From: Actinomadura sp. KC345 | GTDB taxonomy: Bacteria; Actinomycetota; Actinomycetes; Streptosporangiales; Streptosporangiaceae | DNA: 37,957 nt | Assembly (NCBI RefSeq): GCF_004348515.1 | Contig: NZ_SMKH01000040.1 | Span: 1-37,957, forward strand | Reading direction: 5' to 3' | Shown here: positions 16,382 through 25,925 of the stretch, piece after piece | Layout of the letters: each line of letters begins with the position of its first letter | Position numbering within the stretch: position 1 is the first letter of the stretch | Position numbers and translations under genes: made by a program | The notes under the pieces: model-generated | Databases searched by the model: none | The model's input: the letters and a program-made list of their open reading frames with translations, nothing else | Told to the model about the DNA's origin: nothing

Positions 16382-17203
16382 GTGAACCCCCTGCGTCGAG
16401 CTTCGCTGGCCCCCGCCGTCCCCGTCCTGGTCGTGGCGGCGCTGCTGGCGACCGGCTGCGGCGGTGACGAGTCGGCGGGTCCGCAGAACAAGGCCGCCGC
16501 GGACGCGCCGGCCACCAGCCCCCCGCCGCCGCGCAAGGTCGTCGTCGTGGTCGACGGCAAGAAGACCGAGACGATGACGACCGGCACCACCGTCCAGCAG
16601 GTCCTCGACCAGGCGGGCATCAAGCTCGGCCGGTACGACCTGGTCGAACCGGCGGCCGCCCAGCCCGCCGGGCAGACGGTGAAGATCGTGCGACTGCTGT
16701 CGAAACCGAAGCTGAAGGTCGTCAAGACGCCCGCCAAGACGGTCCGTAAGAAGAGTTCCTCGGTGGCGCCCTTCAGCGAGAAGGTGCTGCGCGAGGGCCG
16801 CTCCGGCATCAAGATCGTGAAATGGGCGTACGTCCCGCGCAAGGGCAAGAACGGCAAGACCAAGAAGGTCAGGAAGATCCTCGACCAGAAGGTCAAGCGC
16901 AAGCCGCGCGCGGAGATCGTCGCCGTCGGCCCGAAACCGTCGGGCGGCGGCGCGGCCGCGGGGCTCAACTGGGCGGGCCTGGCCGAGTGCGAGTCGGGCG
17001 GCAACCCGAAGGCCGTGAACCCGGCCGGATACTACGGGCTCTACCAGTTCTCCATGCAGACCTGGCAGTCCGTCGGCGGCAGCGGCAGGCCGTCCGACGC
17101 CAGCTCGGGCGAGCAGACCTACCGGGCGCAGCTCCTCTACAAGAAGGTGGACGGGCGCTGGCAGGGGCAGTGGCCCAACTGCGGGAAGTTCCTGTTCTCC
17201 TGA
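16382..17203 (+). CDS. rpfB: Resuscitation-promoting factor, RpfB-like lipoprotein
   Basis: 273 residues. A lipoprotein signal ends in LLATGC, with Cys26 as the lipidation site. One DUF348 domain follows (about 45-98, [28 protein letters not shown]), then a degenerate G5-like domain (about 100-180). The C-terminal Rpf domain (from about 195: [40 protein letters not shown]) is lysozyme-like and has the catalytic Glu in AECESGG. It cleaves peptidoglycan and promotes growth resumption. M. tuberculosis RpfB has three DUF348 copies, so this one is shorter. The GTG at 16382 was chosen because GGAGG lies seven bases upstream and the signal peptide starts there. Confidence 0.94.
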   Translation: MNPLRRASLAPAVPVLVVAALLATGCGGDESAGPQNKAAADAPATSPPPPRKVVVVVDGKKTETMTTGTTVQQVLDQAGIKLGRYDLVEPAAAQPAGQTVKIVRLLSKPKLKVVKTPAKTVRKKSSSVAPFSEKVLREGRSGIKIVKWAYVPRKGKNGKTKKVRKILDQKVKRKPRAEIVAVGPKPSGGGAAAGLNWAGLAECESGGNPKAVNPAGYYGLYQFSMQTWQSVGGSGRPSDASSGEQTYRAQLLYKKVDGRWQGQWPNCGKFLFS

Positions 17204-17220
17204 ACTGGGACACTTGCCCT

Positions 17221-18102
17221 GTGGGGGAGACATCGGGCCTGCTCGGGCCGGCGGACGTGCGGGCACTGGCGGAGCGGCTCGGCATCAGGCCGACGAAGAC
17301 GCTCGGGCAGAACTTCGTCATCGACGCCAACACCGTCCGGCGGATCGCCCGGGCCGCGGAGCCGTCCCCGGACGACGTCGTCATCGAGGTCGGCCCCGGT
17401 CTGGGGTCGCTGACGCTGGCGCTGCTGGAGCGGGCCGGGCGGGTCGTCGCGGTGGAGATCGACGGGGCGCTCGCCGCCGAACTGCCCGCCACCGTCGCGG
17501 CACGGGCCCCTGATCGCGCGGCGCGGCTGGAGGTGGTGCACGCCGACGCGATGAAGATCACACACGTGCCGGGGCCGGACCCGACGGCGCTCGTCGCGAA
17601 CCTGCCCTACAACGTCGCGGTACCCGTCGTTCTGCACCTGCTGGCCACCCTGCCGTCGCTGCGGTCCGCGCTCGTCCTGGTGCAGGCCGAGGTCGCCGAC
17701 CGGATGGCCGCCCGGCCGGGCGGCAAGATCTACGGCGTGCCGTCGGTGAAACTCGCCTGGTACGGGGACGCCCGCCGTGCCGGGGCCGTCGGCCGCGCGG
17801 TGTTCTGGCCCGCGCCGAACGTGGACTCGGGCCTCGTCGCGTTCACCCGGCGCGAGCCGCCGCCGACCGCGGCGACCCGCGAGCAGGTGTTCGCGGTGAT
17901 CGACGCGGCGTTCGCGCAGCGCCGCAAGACCCTCCGGGCCGCGCTCGCGGGCTGGGCCGGATCCGCGGCCGCCGCCGAGGAGGCGCTGCGCGCCGCGGGC
18001 GTCGATCCCCGGGCGAGGGGCGAAGCTCTGGACGTGGCCGCCTTCGCGCGGATTGCCGAGTATGGTCCTTCAGGCCGGGGAGTTGATCCCCACGCTCCCT
18101 AG
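17221..18102 (+). CDS. rsmA: 16S rRNA (adenine-1518/1519-N6)-dimethyltransferase
   Basis: A 293-residue KsgA enzyme that dimethylates A1518 and A1519 at the 3' end of 16S rRNA. Motifs: [17 protein letters not shown], the SAM-binding [23 protein letters not shown], the catalytic [30 protein letters not shown] and [12 protein letters not shown]. The C-terminal domain has [13 protein letters not shown]. The GTG at 17221 starts 17 bp after the rpfB stop, so the two are probably one transcript, as in mycobacteria. No strong ribosome site is seen. Confidence 0.96.
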   Translation: MGETSGLLGPADVRALAERLGIRPTKTLGQNFVIDANTVRRIARAAEPSPDDVVIEVGPGLGSLTLALLERAGRVVAVEIDGALAAELPATVAARAPDRAARLEVVHADAMKITHVPGPDPTALVANLPYNVAVPVVLHLLATLPSLRSALVLVQAEVADRMAARPGGKIYGVPSVKLAWYGDARRAGAVGRAVFWPAPNVDSGLVAFTRREPPPTAATREQVFAVIDAAFAQRRKTLRAALAGWAGSAAAAEEALRAAGVDPRARGEALDVAAFARIAEYGPSGRGVDPHAP

Positions 18103-18105
18103 GAC

Positions 18106-18131
18106 GCGTGACGAAGGCGCGTGACGAAGGC
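18106..18131 (+). repeat. 13-bp tandem duplication just after the rsmA stop
   Basis: GCGTGACGAAGGC is present twice in direct tandem, at 18106-18118 and 18119-18131, starting three bases after the rsmA stop codon. Confidence 0.85.
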
Positions 18132-18219
18132 GTCTTACGAACTGGACAGGGCGGACAATTCCGTCAGGGGGCACGGAACCGGTCCGCAGGGCGGCCGGTC
18201 CGGTGACGAGCGGAGGTCG

Positions 18220-19344
18220 ATGGTGAAGGCGCGTTCGCGGACGGCGCGGGCGAGGTTGCCGATCGTGGGTACGGCGCTGCTCGCCACCGCGGCGATGATC
18301 GCGACGGTGGCGGCGGGCTGCGGTAACGGCGCGGGCGCGGCACCGAAGATCACGACGACGGCGCGCGCGGGTGTGGCGCCGGTCCCTCCGAAGGAGGGCG
18401 CCTACTTCGGAGCCTGGGTCCCGCCGGAGGACGGCGAGGGAGCCGAGAAGCCGTCCGGGGAGCCGTCCGGGGATCCCTCCGGTGACCCTTCCGCATCCCC
18501 GTCCGGCTCGCTGCCCGGAGAGAACGCCGACAAGCCCCCCATGGAGCCTCTCGCCGGCTTCGAGCACGAACTCGGACGGCAGCTCGACATCGTGCAGAGC
18601 TACCGGGGGTGGACGTCCGAGTTCCCCGGCGCACTCGAGAAGTCGGTCACGGACGGCGACCGCCACCTGCTGCTGACCTGGGGCGGCGCCGACACCCGGC
18701 AGATCGTCCAGGGTGAGCACGACGAGCTGATCCAGCGGCGCGCCCGCGCCGTCAAGGCGCTGGGCAAGCCGATCTTCCTGCGCTGGTCGCGGGACATGGA
18801 CGCCGCGTCGGCCCGCAAGCGCGTCCACTCGCCCAAGGACTTCGTCGCCGCGTGGAAGCACATGCGGGAGATCTTCCAGCGGGAGCGGGTCCACAACGTC
18901 GCCTGGGTGTGGTGCCCCACCGCCCGCGGCTTCGGCGGCGCCGACGCGGGCGCCTTCTACCCCGGCGACGACCACGTCGACTGGATCTGCGCCGATGCCC
19001 AGCCGGGCGGCGACTACGACTACCGCGACCTGTCGGAGGCCCTGAAGCTGTTCCTGCAGTGGGCGCGGGAACGCCCCAAGCCCATCATGGTCGCCGAGTT
19101 CGGCGTCCCGAGGTCCTACGGTGAGCGCCGCGCCGAATGGCTCCGCGAGGCGGCCAAGACGCTCCAGGACCCCCAGGTCAAGGCCGTCGTCTACTTCAAC
19201 TCCGACGAGCGGGCCGAGAACGCCCGCGACAGGCGCCGCTCCTTCTCGGTGACCGGCGACGACCACGCGATGTCGGCGCTCCGCGAACTTGCCACGACCC
19301 CCTACTTCAACCCCCGCAACCTCCCCGTCATGAGCGGCGGCTGA
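18220..19344 (+). CDS. GH26-like glycoside hydrolase lipoprotein
   Basis: 374 residues. A lipoprotein signal has Cys34 in TVAAGC. A Pro/Ser/Gly/Asp-rich linker lies at about 77-100. A TIM-barrel domain like glycoside hydrolase family 26 (beta-mannanase type) follows: PLAGFEHELGRQLDIVQSYRGW, LLLTWGGAD, PIFLRWSRDMD, VAWVWCPT, YYPGDDHVDW-type loop, and the nucleophile strand IMVAEFGVP (E293). The usual acid/base Glu after the conserved Arg strand is replaced by Asp192 (RDM instead of HEM or WEM). It would act outside the cell on polysaccharide, or may only bind. ATG 18220 was chosen for the signal peptide and nearby GGAGG; upstream GTG 18121 would mask the signal. It separates rsmA from ispE. 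Confidence 0.85.
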   Translation: MVKARSRTARARLPIVGTALLATAAMIATVAAGCGNGAGAAPKITTTARAGVAPVPPKEGAYFGAWVPPEDGEGAEKPSGEPSGDPSGDPSASPSGSLPGENADKPPMEPLAGFEHELGRQLDIVQSYRGWTSEFPGALEKSVTDGDRHLLLTWGGADTRQIVQGEHDELIQRRARAVKALGKPIFLRWSRDMDAASARKRVHSPKDFVAAWKHMREIFQRERVHNVAWVWCPTARGFGGADAGAFYPGDDHVDWICADAQPGGDYDYRDLSEALKLFLQWARERPKPIMVAEFGVPRSYGERRAEWLREAAKTLQDPQVKAVVYFNSDERAENARDRRRSFSVTGDDHAMSALRELATTPYFNPRNLPVMSGG

Positions 19345-19367
19345 CCGAGAACCCCCACAGCCCCCTC

Positions 19368-19551
19368 GGAAATGCTCTTCGTTTTGGAGGGGCGGCCCCC
19401 CAGACCCCCGGAAGTGCGGTTCGTTCTGGGGGGGCGACCCCCCAGTCCCCCCGGAAATGCGTTTCATTCTGGGGGGCGACCCCCCAGACCCCCCGGAAAT
19501 GCGTTTCATTCTGGGGGGCGACCCCCCAGACCCCCCGGAAATGCTCTTAGG
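19368..19551. repeat. 42-bp tandem repeat array of GC hairpins
   Basis: Four units begin with GGAA(A/G)TGC at 19368, 19410, 19453 and 19495 (periods 42, 43 and 42), with a partial fifth at 19537. The last two full units are essentially identical. Each unit contains a hairpin, CTGGGGGG-CGA-CCCCCCAG in the later units, followed by a second C-run. It fills the 222-bp space between the GH26-like gene and ispE. Because the period is divisible by three, frames stay open on both strands, but the gene-free context and base pattern argue against coding. Confidence 0.9.
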
Positions 19552-19554
19552 CCG

Positions 19555-19560
19555 TAGGGT
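19555..19560 (+). promoter_or_regulatory. -10 box of ispE, probably leaderless
   Basis: TAGGGT lies six bases before the GTG at 19567, with no ribosome-binding site. The repeat array directly upstream means the -35 region lies in repeat DNA. Confidence 0.45.
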
Positions 19561-19566
19561 TTCCGC

Positions 19567-20496
19567 GTGAGCGCAGTGACCGTACGCGTCCCGGCCAAGG
19601 TCAATCTCCAACTCGGCGTGGGGCCGATCCGCGACGACGGCTACCACGGCCTCGTCAACGTCTTTCACGCCGTGTCCCTGTTCGACGAGGTCACCGCCGT
19701 GCACGCGGAGCGGCTGGAAGTCCGCGTCCAGGCCGCTCCGTACTCGCGGGTGGACATCGGGGGCGTCCCCACGGGAGACGACAACCTCGCGGCCAAGGCC
19801 GCCGGGCTCGTCGCCGCGCGGCTGGGCGTCGAGCCGCGGGTCGCGCTCCGGATCCGCAAGGCCATCCCCGTCGCGGGCGGAATGGCGGGCGGCAGCGCCG
19901 ACGCCGCCGCGGCGCTGGTCGCCTGCGCCCGGCTGTGGGACGACCGGGACGATCCCGCCCTCACCCGCGACGACCTCATGGAACTCGGCGCGGAGATCGG
20001 AAGCGACGTGCCGTTCGCCGTCCTCGGCGGCACCGCGGTCGGTGTCGGACGCGGCGAGCGGCTCACCTCCGCGCTCACCCGCGGAACCTTCCACTGGGTG
20101 TTCGCGACCGCGGGCGGCGGCCTGTCCACCCCCGCCGTCTACGCCGAGTGCGACCGGCTCCGCGAGGAGCAGGGAGAGCCGCCGCCCCGGCCGGGCGTCT
20201 CCGAGGAGCTCATGACCGCGCTCGCCACCGGCGACGCCAAGGGCCTCGCCACCGCGCTCACCAACGACCTGGAGCCCGCCGCCCTGTCCCTGCGGCCGTC
20301 GCTGGGCCGCGTGCTGGACGCGGGACGCGACCTCGGCGCGGCCGGCGCGCTCGTCTCCGGCTCCGGCCCCACCTGCGCGTTCCTCGCCGAGACCGAGGAG
20401 GACGCGGCCGACCTCGCGAGCGCGCTGGACGGTACCGGCCTCGCCGCGCAGGTGCTCCGGGCGTCCGGCCCCGTCCCCGGCGCGACGGTGGTGTGA
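19567..20496 (+). CDS. ispE: 4-diphosphocytidyl-2-C-methyl-D-erythritol kinase
   Basis: A 309-residue GHMP kinase that phosphorylates CDP-methylerythritol in the MEP route to isoprenoids, including the polyprenyl carriers used by the glycosyltransferases here. Motifs: VRVPAKVNLQLGVGPIRDDGYHGL, the ATP-binding glycine loop PVAGGMAGGSADAAAALV, LGAEIGSDVPFAVLGGTAVGVGRG, and the C-terminal VSGSGPTCAFLAE. Length is normal. The GTG start fits the conserved N-terminus and the TAGGGT box six bases upstream. Confidence 0.97.
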   Translation: MSAVTVRVPAKVNLQLGVGPIRDDGYHGLVNVFHAVSLFDEVTAVHAERLEVRVQAAPYSRVDIGGVPTGDDNLAAKAAGLVAARLGVEPRVALRIRKAIPVAGGMAGGSADAAAALVACARLWDDRDDPALTRDDLMELGAEIGSDVPFAVLGGTAVGVGRGERLTSALTRGTFHWVFATAGGGLSTPAVYAECDRLREEQGEPPPRPGVSEELMTALATGDAKGLATALTNDLEPAALSLRPSLGRVLDAGRDLGAAGALVSGSGPTCAFLAETEEDAADLASALDGTGLAAQVLRASGPVPGATVV

Positions 20497-20523
20497 CCCC
20501 GCGGCGCCCCGGCGGGCGCGGGG
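20497..20523 (+). terminator. Hairpin after ispE
   Basis: GCGCCC-CGGC-GGGCGC flanked by CCCC and GGGG begins at the base after the ispE stop. There is no T-run, as is common in actinomycetes. Confidence 0.4.
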
Positions 20524-20625
20524 CGGCAGGCGGGCGGGGTAGGTGCGCTCGTCACACAAGCGAACTTCGTACCCGGGGCGGGCGTCCTCTACCTGTGACA
20601 CCGATTCCCTCCGGCGAGGTGACCG

Positions 20626-20817
20626 ATGACGTACCTGACGGGGCTGCTGGGCCTGGTGGCGATCGCGATGATGGCGACGCTCGTCCTGCTGGCCGTGCGC
20701 CGCGACCGCGCCATCCGCCGCAACGCGCCCGGCGCCGTCGCCCCGCCGCGGCCGCAGGGCGCTAGCCTGGCCACACGGACCGAGGGCGGGACGACCCCGC
20801 CATCCGCCGTGCGCTGA
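20626..20817 (+). CDS. Small single-pass membrane protein, unknown function
   Basis: 63 residues: an N-terminal membrane helix (YLTGLLGLVAIAMMATLVLLAV), then a basic RRDRAIRRN and a Pro/Ala/Thr-rich tail. Upstream GGCGAGGTGACCG can serve as a ribosome site. No family is recognised. Its position between ispE and an ABC-F gene, with a second tiny membrane protein just after it, suggests a real gene, but the short length leaves doubt. Confidence 0.5.
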   Translation: MTYLTGLLGLVAIAMMATLVLLAVRRDRAIRRNAPGAVAPPRPQGASLATRTEGGTTPPSAVR

Positions 20818-20846
20818 GCTTCCGTCCCCCCGTGTGAGGCCGTCAA

Positions 20847-21050
20847 ATGTCGAGCATTGTCCTGCTGGGTGCGATCTTCCTTGTGGTCGTGGTGCTCGCG
20901 GTCCTGGTCGTCGTGGTCGTGATCGTCGCCACGTCGTCGAGCCGCAAGAAGCAGGACCCTCCGCCCGCGTACGGGGGATACGGGCCACCTGGGCAGGCCC
21001 CGCCCGGCCGGCCTGGGTACGGCCCGCCGGGGCCGCCGCCCGGCCCCTGA
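20847..21050 (+). CDS. Small membrane protein with Pro/Gly/Tyr-rich tail
   Basis: 67 residues: one strongly hydrophobic Val-rich helix (about 4-28), SSSRKK, then a tail of GYGPPG-like repeats rich in Pro, Gly and Tyr. Such tails are often disordered and cytoplasmic. GTGAGG eight bases before the ATG may be the ribosome site. Function is unknown. Confidence 0.55.
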   Translation: MSSIVLLGAIFLVVVVLAVLVVVVVIVATSSSRKKQDPPPAYGGYGPPGQAPPGRPGYGPPGPPPGP

Positions 21051-21080
21051 TCCCCGGCACTGACCACTGGCGGCACTCAC

Positions 21081-21086
21081 TAGGCT
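21081..21086 (+). promoter_or_regulatory. Candidate -10 box of the ABC-F gene
   Basis: TAGGCT lies ten bases before the GTG at 21097; the mRNA leader would be only a few bases long. CTGACC lies 15 bp upstream of it as a weak -35. Confidence 0.35.
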
Positions 21087-21096
21087 GGGTGGCGCC

Positions 21097-22911
<1,815 letters not shown>

Positions 22912-22959
22912 CAGGACCGTGAGTGGAGATCTCCAGGTCGTACCAGGGATGATCCCCGG

Positions 22960-24075
22960 ATGACGACATGGATCATCAAGACGGACGAGCCCGGTGACGG
23001 CCCGCGGCTCGCCGTCAAGGACGCCATCGACGTCGCCGGGCTGCCCACCACCGCGGGCTGCCAGGCCGTCGCCGAACGCGCCGTACCCGCCGCGGCCGAC
23101 GCGCCCGTCGTCGCCTCCGCCCGCGCTCAGGGCGCACGCGTCACCGGGAAGGCCAACCTCAACGAGCTGTGCATGGCCGCCGACGGCGTCAACCCGTGGG
23201 CGGGCACGCCGGTGAACCCGCTCGACCCGTCCCGTGTGCCGGGCGGCTCGTCCAGCGGCTCCGCCGTCGCCGTCGCGACGGGGGAGGCCGACGTCGCGTT
23301 CGGCACCGACACGTCCGGGTCGGTCCGCATCCCCGCCGCGTGCTGCGGCATCGCCGGGCTGAAGACCACCAACGGCCGCGTCCCCCTCGACGGCGTGCAT
23401 CCGCTGTCGCCGACCCTCGACATCGTCGGGCCGATGGGACGCGACGTCGCCGGCGTCGTGCTCGGCATGAGCCTGATCGAGCCCGGGTTCGCGCCCGCCC
23501 CGTTCGACCCGTCCGCGACGGTCGCCCGCCTCCGCGTGGACGGCGTGGACCCCGCGATCGACGCCGCCGTCGACGACGCGCTGCGCAGGCTCGGCCCGAT
23601 CACCGACGTCACGTCCGCGCACTACGCGGACGCCGCCACGGCCAACGGCATCATCGGCAGCGATGAGGGGTTCCGGCAGAACCGGCACCTTCTCGACGAC
23701 CCGTCCACGCTGAGCGGGCGCATCCACCGCCGCATCCAGACCATGGGCGACGTGTCCGGGGCCGGAATGCTCGACTGGGCGCTGGGCGTCAGGAAGGCGA
23801 TCAGGGCCGAGCTGGACGGAATCCTCGAACGCCACGCCGTGATCGCGCTGCCCACGCTGACCTGCGTTCCCCCCGAGCCGGACGAGGCGGACGAGTCCGA
23901 CCTCGTCCTCACCGCGCTCGCGGGACAGATCAACGTCGCCGGACTGCCGGCGTTCGCGCTGCCCGTGCCGCTGCCGGGATCGCACCTGCCGACGTCCGTC
24001 CAGCTCATCGGCCCGGCCGGCGGCGAAGAGCGCCTCTGCGGCATCGCCGCCGCACTGGAGGCGGCGCTGGCCTGA
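22960..24075 (+). CDS. Amidase (amidase signature family)
   Basis: 371 residues. The Ser-cisSer-Lys triad is visible: Lys20 in RLAVKDAIDVAG, cis-Ser about 97 in VPGGSSSGSAVAVA, and the nucleophile near Ser121 in FGTDTSGSVRIPAACCG. These enzymes hydrolyse amides in the cytoplasm. It is about 100 residues shorter than GatA, which argues against a Glu-tRNA amidotransferase subunit. The substrate is unknown. It follows the ABC-F gene after 48 bp. The last codons and stop are duplicated downstream in frame. Confidence 0.9.
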   Translation: MTTWIIKTDEPGDGPRLAVKDAIDVAGLPTTAGCQAVAERAVPAAADAPVVASARAQGARVTGKANLNELCMAADGVNPWAGTPVNPLDPSRVPGGSSSGSAVAVATGEADVAFGTDTSGSVRIPAACCGIAGLKTTNGRVPLDGVHPLSPTLDIVGPMGRDVAGVVLGMSLIEPGFAPAPFDPSATVARLRVDGVDPAIDAAVDDALRRLGPITDVTSAHYADAATANGIIGSDEGFRQNRHLLDDPSTLSGRIHRRIQTMGDVSGAGMLDWALGVRKAIRAELDGILERHAVIALPTLTCVPPEPDEADESDLVLTALAGQINVAGLPAFALPVPLPGSHLPTSVQLIGPAGGEERLCGIAAALEAALA

Positions 24076-24117
24076 GCGCGGCCTGTCCTGAACACGGCGC
24101 TGGCCTGAGCGCGGCCT
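24062..24117 (+). repeat. 23-bp direct duplication including the amidase stop codon
   Basis: The 23 bp at 24062-24084 (CGGCGCTGGCCTGAGCGCGG plus CCT) recur exactly at 24095-24117, with 10 bp between. The period of 33 bp keeps the second TGA in frame with the amidase. The second copy touches the stop codon of the convergent marR gene. Confidence 0.9.
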
Positions 24118-24619
24118 AGTGCCGTTCGGTGTCGCTGTCGAACGGGACCAGGAGCGTGCGCAGGAGGCCCGCGAGCACGTCGCGCTGGTCGGAACTGAGG
24201 CTGTCCAGGATGGCCTGCTCCCGCTCCAGCAGGTCGGCGAACGCGGCGTCCACGCGGGTCCGGCCCGCGCCGGTCAGGCGGACCAGGACGCCGCGCTTGT
24301 CCTGCGGGTCGGGATGCCGCTCCACGAGGCCCGCCGCCGCGAGCCGGTCGATGCGGTTCGTCATGGTGCCGGACGTCACCAGCGTCGCCCGCAGCAGCCG
24401 CCCCGGGCTCAGCTCGTACGGGTCTCCGGCCCGGCGCAGCGCGGTCAGCACGTCGAACTCCCACGACTCCAGGTCGTGGTCGATGAACACCGCGCGCCGG
24501 GCGCGGTCGAGGTGCCGGGCCAGCCGTGAGACGCGGCTCAGGACCTGCAGCGGCCGGACGTCCAGGTCCGGCCGCTCGTTGTGCCACGCCTCGACCAGCC
24601 GGTCGACCTCATCCCGCAT
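24116..24619 (-). CDS. MarR-family repressor, TamR-like
   Basis: 167 residues with the MarR winged helix: WEFDVLTALRRAG, LSPGRLLRATLVTSGTMTNRIDRL as recognition helix, and the wing GLVERHPDPQDKRGVLVRLTGAG. It is divergent from a trans-aconitate methyltransferase gene, the arrangement of tamR-tam in Streptomyces coelicolor, where TamR responds to citrate-type ligands. Three near-identical palindromes lie in the shared gap, one in its own promoter, so autoregulation is likely. TAGGGT sits six bases before the ATG, so the mRNA is probably leaderless. Confidence 0.9.
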   Translation of the reverse strand: MRDEVDRLVEAWHNERPDLDVRPLQVLSRVSRLARHLDRARRAVFIDHDLESWEFDVLTALRRAGDPYELSPGRLLRATLVTSGTMTNRIDRLAAAGLVERHPDPQDKRGVLVRLTGAGRTRVDAAFADLLEREQAILDSLSSDQRDVLAGLLRTLLVPFDSDTERH

Positions 24620-24625
24620 GGCGAC

Positions 24626-24649
24626 ACCCTACCTGTCTTGATATCGAGA
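24626..24649 (-). promoter_or_regulatory. marR promoter -10 with operator palindrome
   Basis: TCTTGATATCGAGA at 24636-24649 lies directly upstream of the minus-strand -10 box TAGGGT (24631-24626), which is six bases from the marR ATG. Repressor bound there would cover the promoter. Confidence 0.6.
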
Positions 24650-24848
24650 CACACCGGCCGCCCCGATCCGCTCCGCCGCCTCCTCCGTCTGCCGGGCCCC
24701 TCCCGGTAGACCGGTGCCCAGCGTCACATCACCGGCATTCTCCCCGAACGCCTCCAGGGCCTCTCGTCACACCAGCGCTCCCGGCTTTCGCTGAGTTCCA
24801 TGACACAGACCTTAAAGACGCCCCGCCCGCGACGGCATCCGTCAACCG

Positions 24849-24872
24849 ACCTAGGGCCGTTACCTAGGGCCG
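24849..24872 (+). repeat. 11-bp direct repeat upstream of the tam promoter
   Basis: ACCTAGGGCCG occurs at 24849-24859 and 24862-24872, ten bases before the tam -35. It may be an activator site. Confidence 0.5.
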
Positions 24873-24879
24873 GGAGGAT

Positions 24880-24927
24880 TCTTGACATCAAGATACGGGT
24901 GGGGCATGCTCTCTCTTGATGTCGAGA
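24880..24927 (+). promoter_or_regulatory. tam promoter flanked by two MarR operators
   Basis: A perfect -35 TTGACA (24882-24887), a 17-bp spacer and -10 CATGCT (24905-24910) place the transcript start near the ATG at 24919. Operator TCTTGACATCAAGA (24880-24893) covers the -35. TCTTGATGTCGAGA (24914-24927) covers the transcript start and the start codon. Their centres are 34 bp apart. Confidence 0.7.
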
Positions 24928-25707
24928 CAAGCAGCCGCCGGGTGGGATCCCGCCCAGTACGGGATCTTCGGCGACGAGCGCGCCAGGCCGTTCGCCGACC
25001 TCGTCGCGCGCCTCGGCGACCCCGCCCCCGCGCGCGTCGCCGACCTCGGATGCGGAACCGGCGAACTCACCGCCACCCTCGCCGCCCGCTGGCCCGGCGC
25101 GGTCGTCGAGGCCCTCGACAGCTCGCCCGAGATGATCGCCCAGGCCCGCGGGCGGGAGATCCCCGGACGGCTCGCCTTCCGGGTCGCGGACGTCACCGCG
25201 TGGCGTCCCGAGCGCTCCGTCGACCTCATCATCAGCAGCGCCGTCCTGCAGTGGATCCCCGGGCACACCGAACTCCTGACCCGGTGGGCCGACGCCCTGG
25301 CGCCGGGTGGGCGGCTCGCCTTCCAGGTGCCCGGCAACCACGACGCGCCCAGCCACGTCATCCTCCGGGAACTGGGCCGCTCGGACAGGTGGCGCCGCAA
25401 GCTCGGAGCCCTCCAGCGCGACGCCCCCGTCCTCGGGCCGGCCGGCTACCTCGACCTCCTCACCCGCCACGGGTGCGCCGTCGACGCCTGGGAGACCACC
25501 TACACGCAGGTCCTCCACGGCGACGACCCCGTCCTCGAATGGGTCAAGGGCACGGCCCTGCGCCCCGTCCTGTCCGCCCTCGACCCCGCCGAGACGGACG
25601 AGTTCCTCAGCGCCTACCGGGCGGAGCTCCGGCAGGCCTACCCCGCCGCCCCCTACGGCACCGTGTACCCGTTCCGGAGGATCTTCGTGATCGCCACAAC
25701 CCCATAG
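24919..25707 (+). CDS. tam: Trans-aconitate 2-methyltransferase
   Basis: A 262-residue SAM-dependent methyltransferase that esterifies trans-aconitate, an aconitase inhibitor formed from cis-aconitate. Family marks: WDPAQYGIFGDERARPFADL, SAM motif VADLGCGTGELTATLA, ALDSSPEMIAQARG, SSAVLQWIPGH, the C-terminal WVKGTALRPVLSAL and a closing YPFRRIFVIA. ATG 24919 is preferred over the overlapping TTG at 24916. The start codon lies inside a MarR operator and the message is probably leaderless. Confidence 0.93.
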   Translation: MSRQAAAGWDPAQYGIFGDERARPFADLVARLGDPAPARVADLGCGTGELTATLAARWPGAVVEALDSSPEMIAQARGREIPGRLAFRVADVTAWRPERSVDLIISSAVLQWIPGHTELLTRWADALAPGGRLAFQVPGNHDAPSHVILRELGRSDRWRRKLGALQRDAPVLGPAGYLDLLTRHGCAVDAWETTYTQVLHGDDPVLEWVKGTALRPVLSALDPAETDEFLSAYRAELRQAYPAAPYGTVYPFRRIFVIATTP

Positions 25708-25842
25708 ACGGCCACACCCCAGAGACGGGACGTCGCCCGCCAGGCCGAGGGAAGCTACTCGTTCCCCTGCGGTGTGCAAGCTCGGCCGGCGGGCGGTGTC
25801 CGGCGAATCCCGGCCTCGCAACCCGAAGCCGGCGACCCCTGG

Positions 25843-25879
25843 CCGGTGGCCGCCCGGACGAACTCCGGGCGGTCACCGG
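25843..25879. terminator. Strong bidirectional hairpin between tam and tetR
   Basis: A 16-bp stem (CCGGTGGCCGCCCGGA with TCCGGGCGGTCACCGG, one G-U pair) closes a 5-base CGAAC loop. TTGTCATT follows. It lies between two convergent genes. The rest of the 218-bp gap holds nothing recognisable. Confidence 0.7.
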
Positions 25880-25925
25880 TTGTCATTCAGGGCCCGCCAT
25901 CCGCGTGTCGTCCGGGCACGCGGGT

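Noticed and set aside
19368..19551. CRISPR array
   Set aside because: Units are contiguous with no unique spacers, and no cas genes are present.
19368..19557. Repeat array as a coding gene with a 14-residue repeat, on either strand
   Set aside because: The frame stays open only because the period is 42 bp. There is no credible ribosome site, and the structure is better explained as DNA hairpins.
22960..24075. Amidase as GatA of the tRNA amidotransferase
   Set aside because: It is about 100 residues too short and has no gatB or gatC neighbour.
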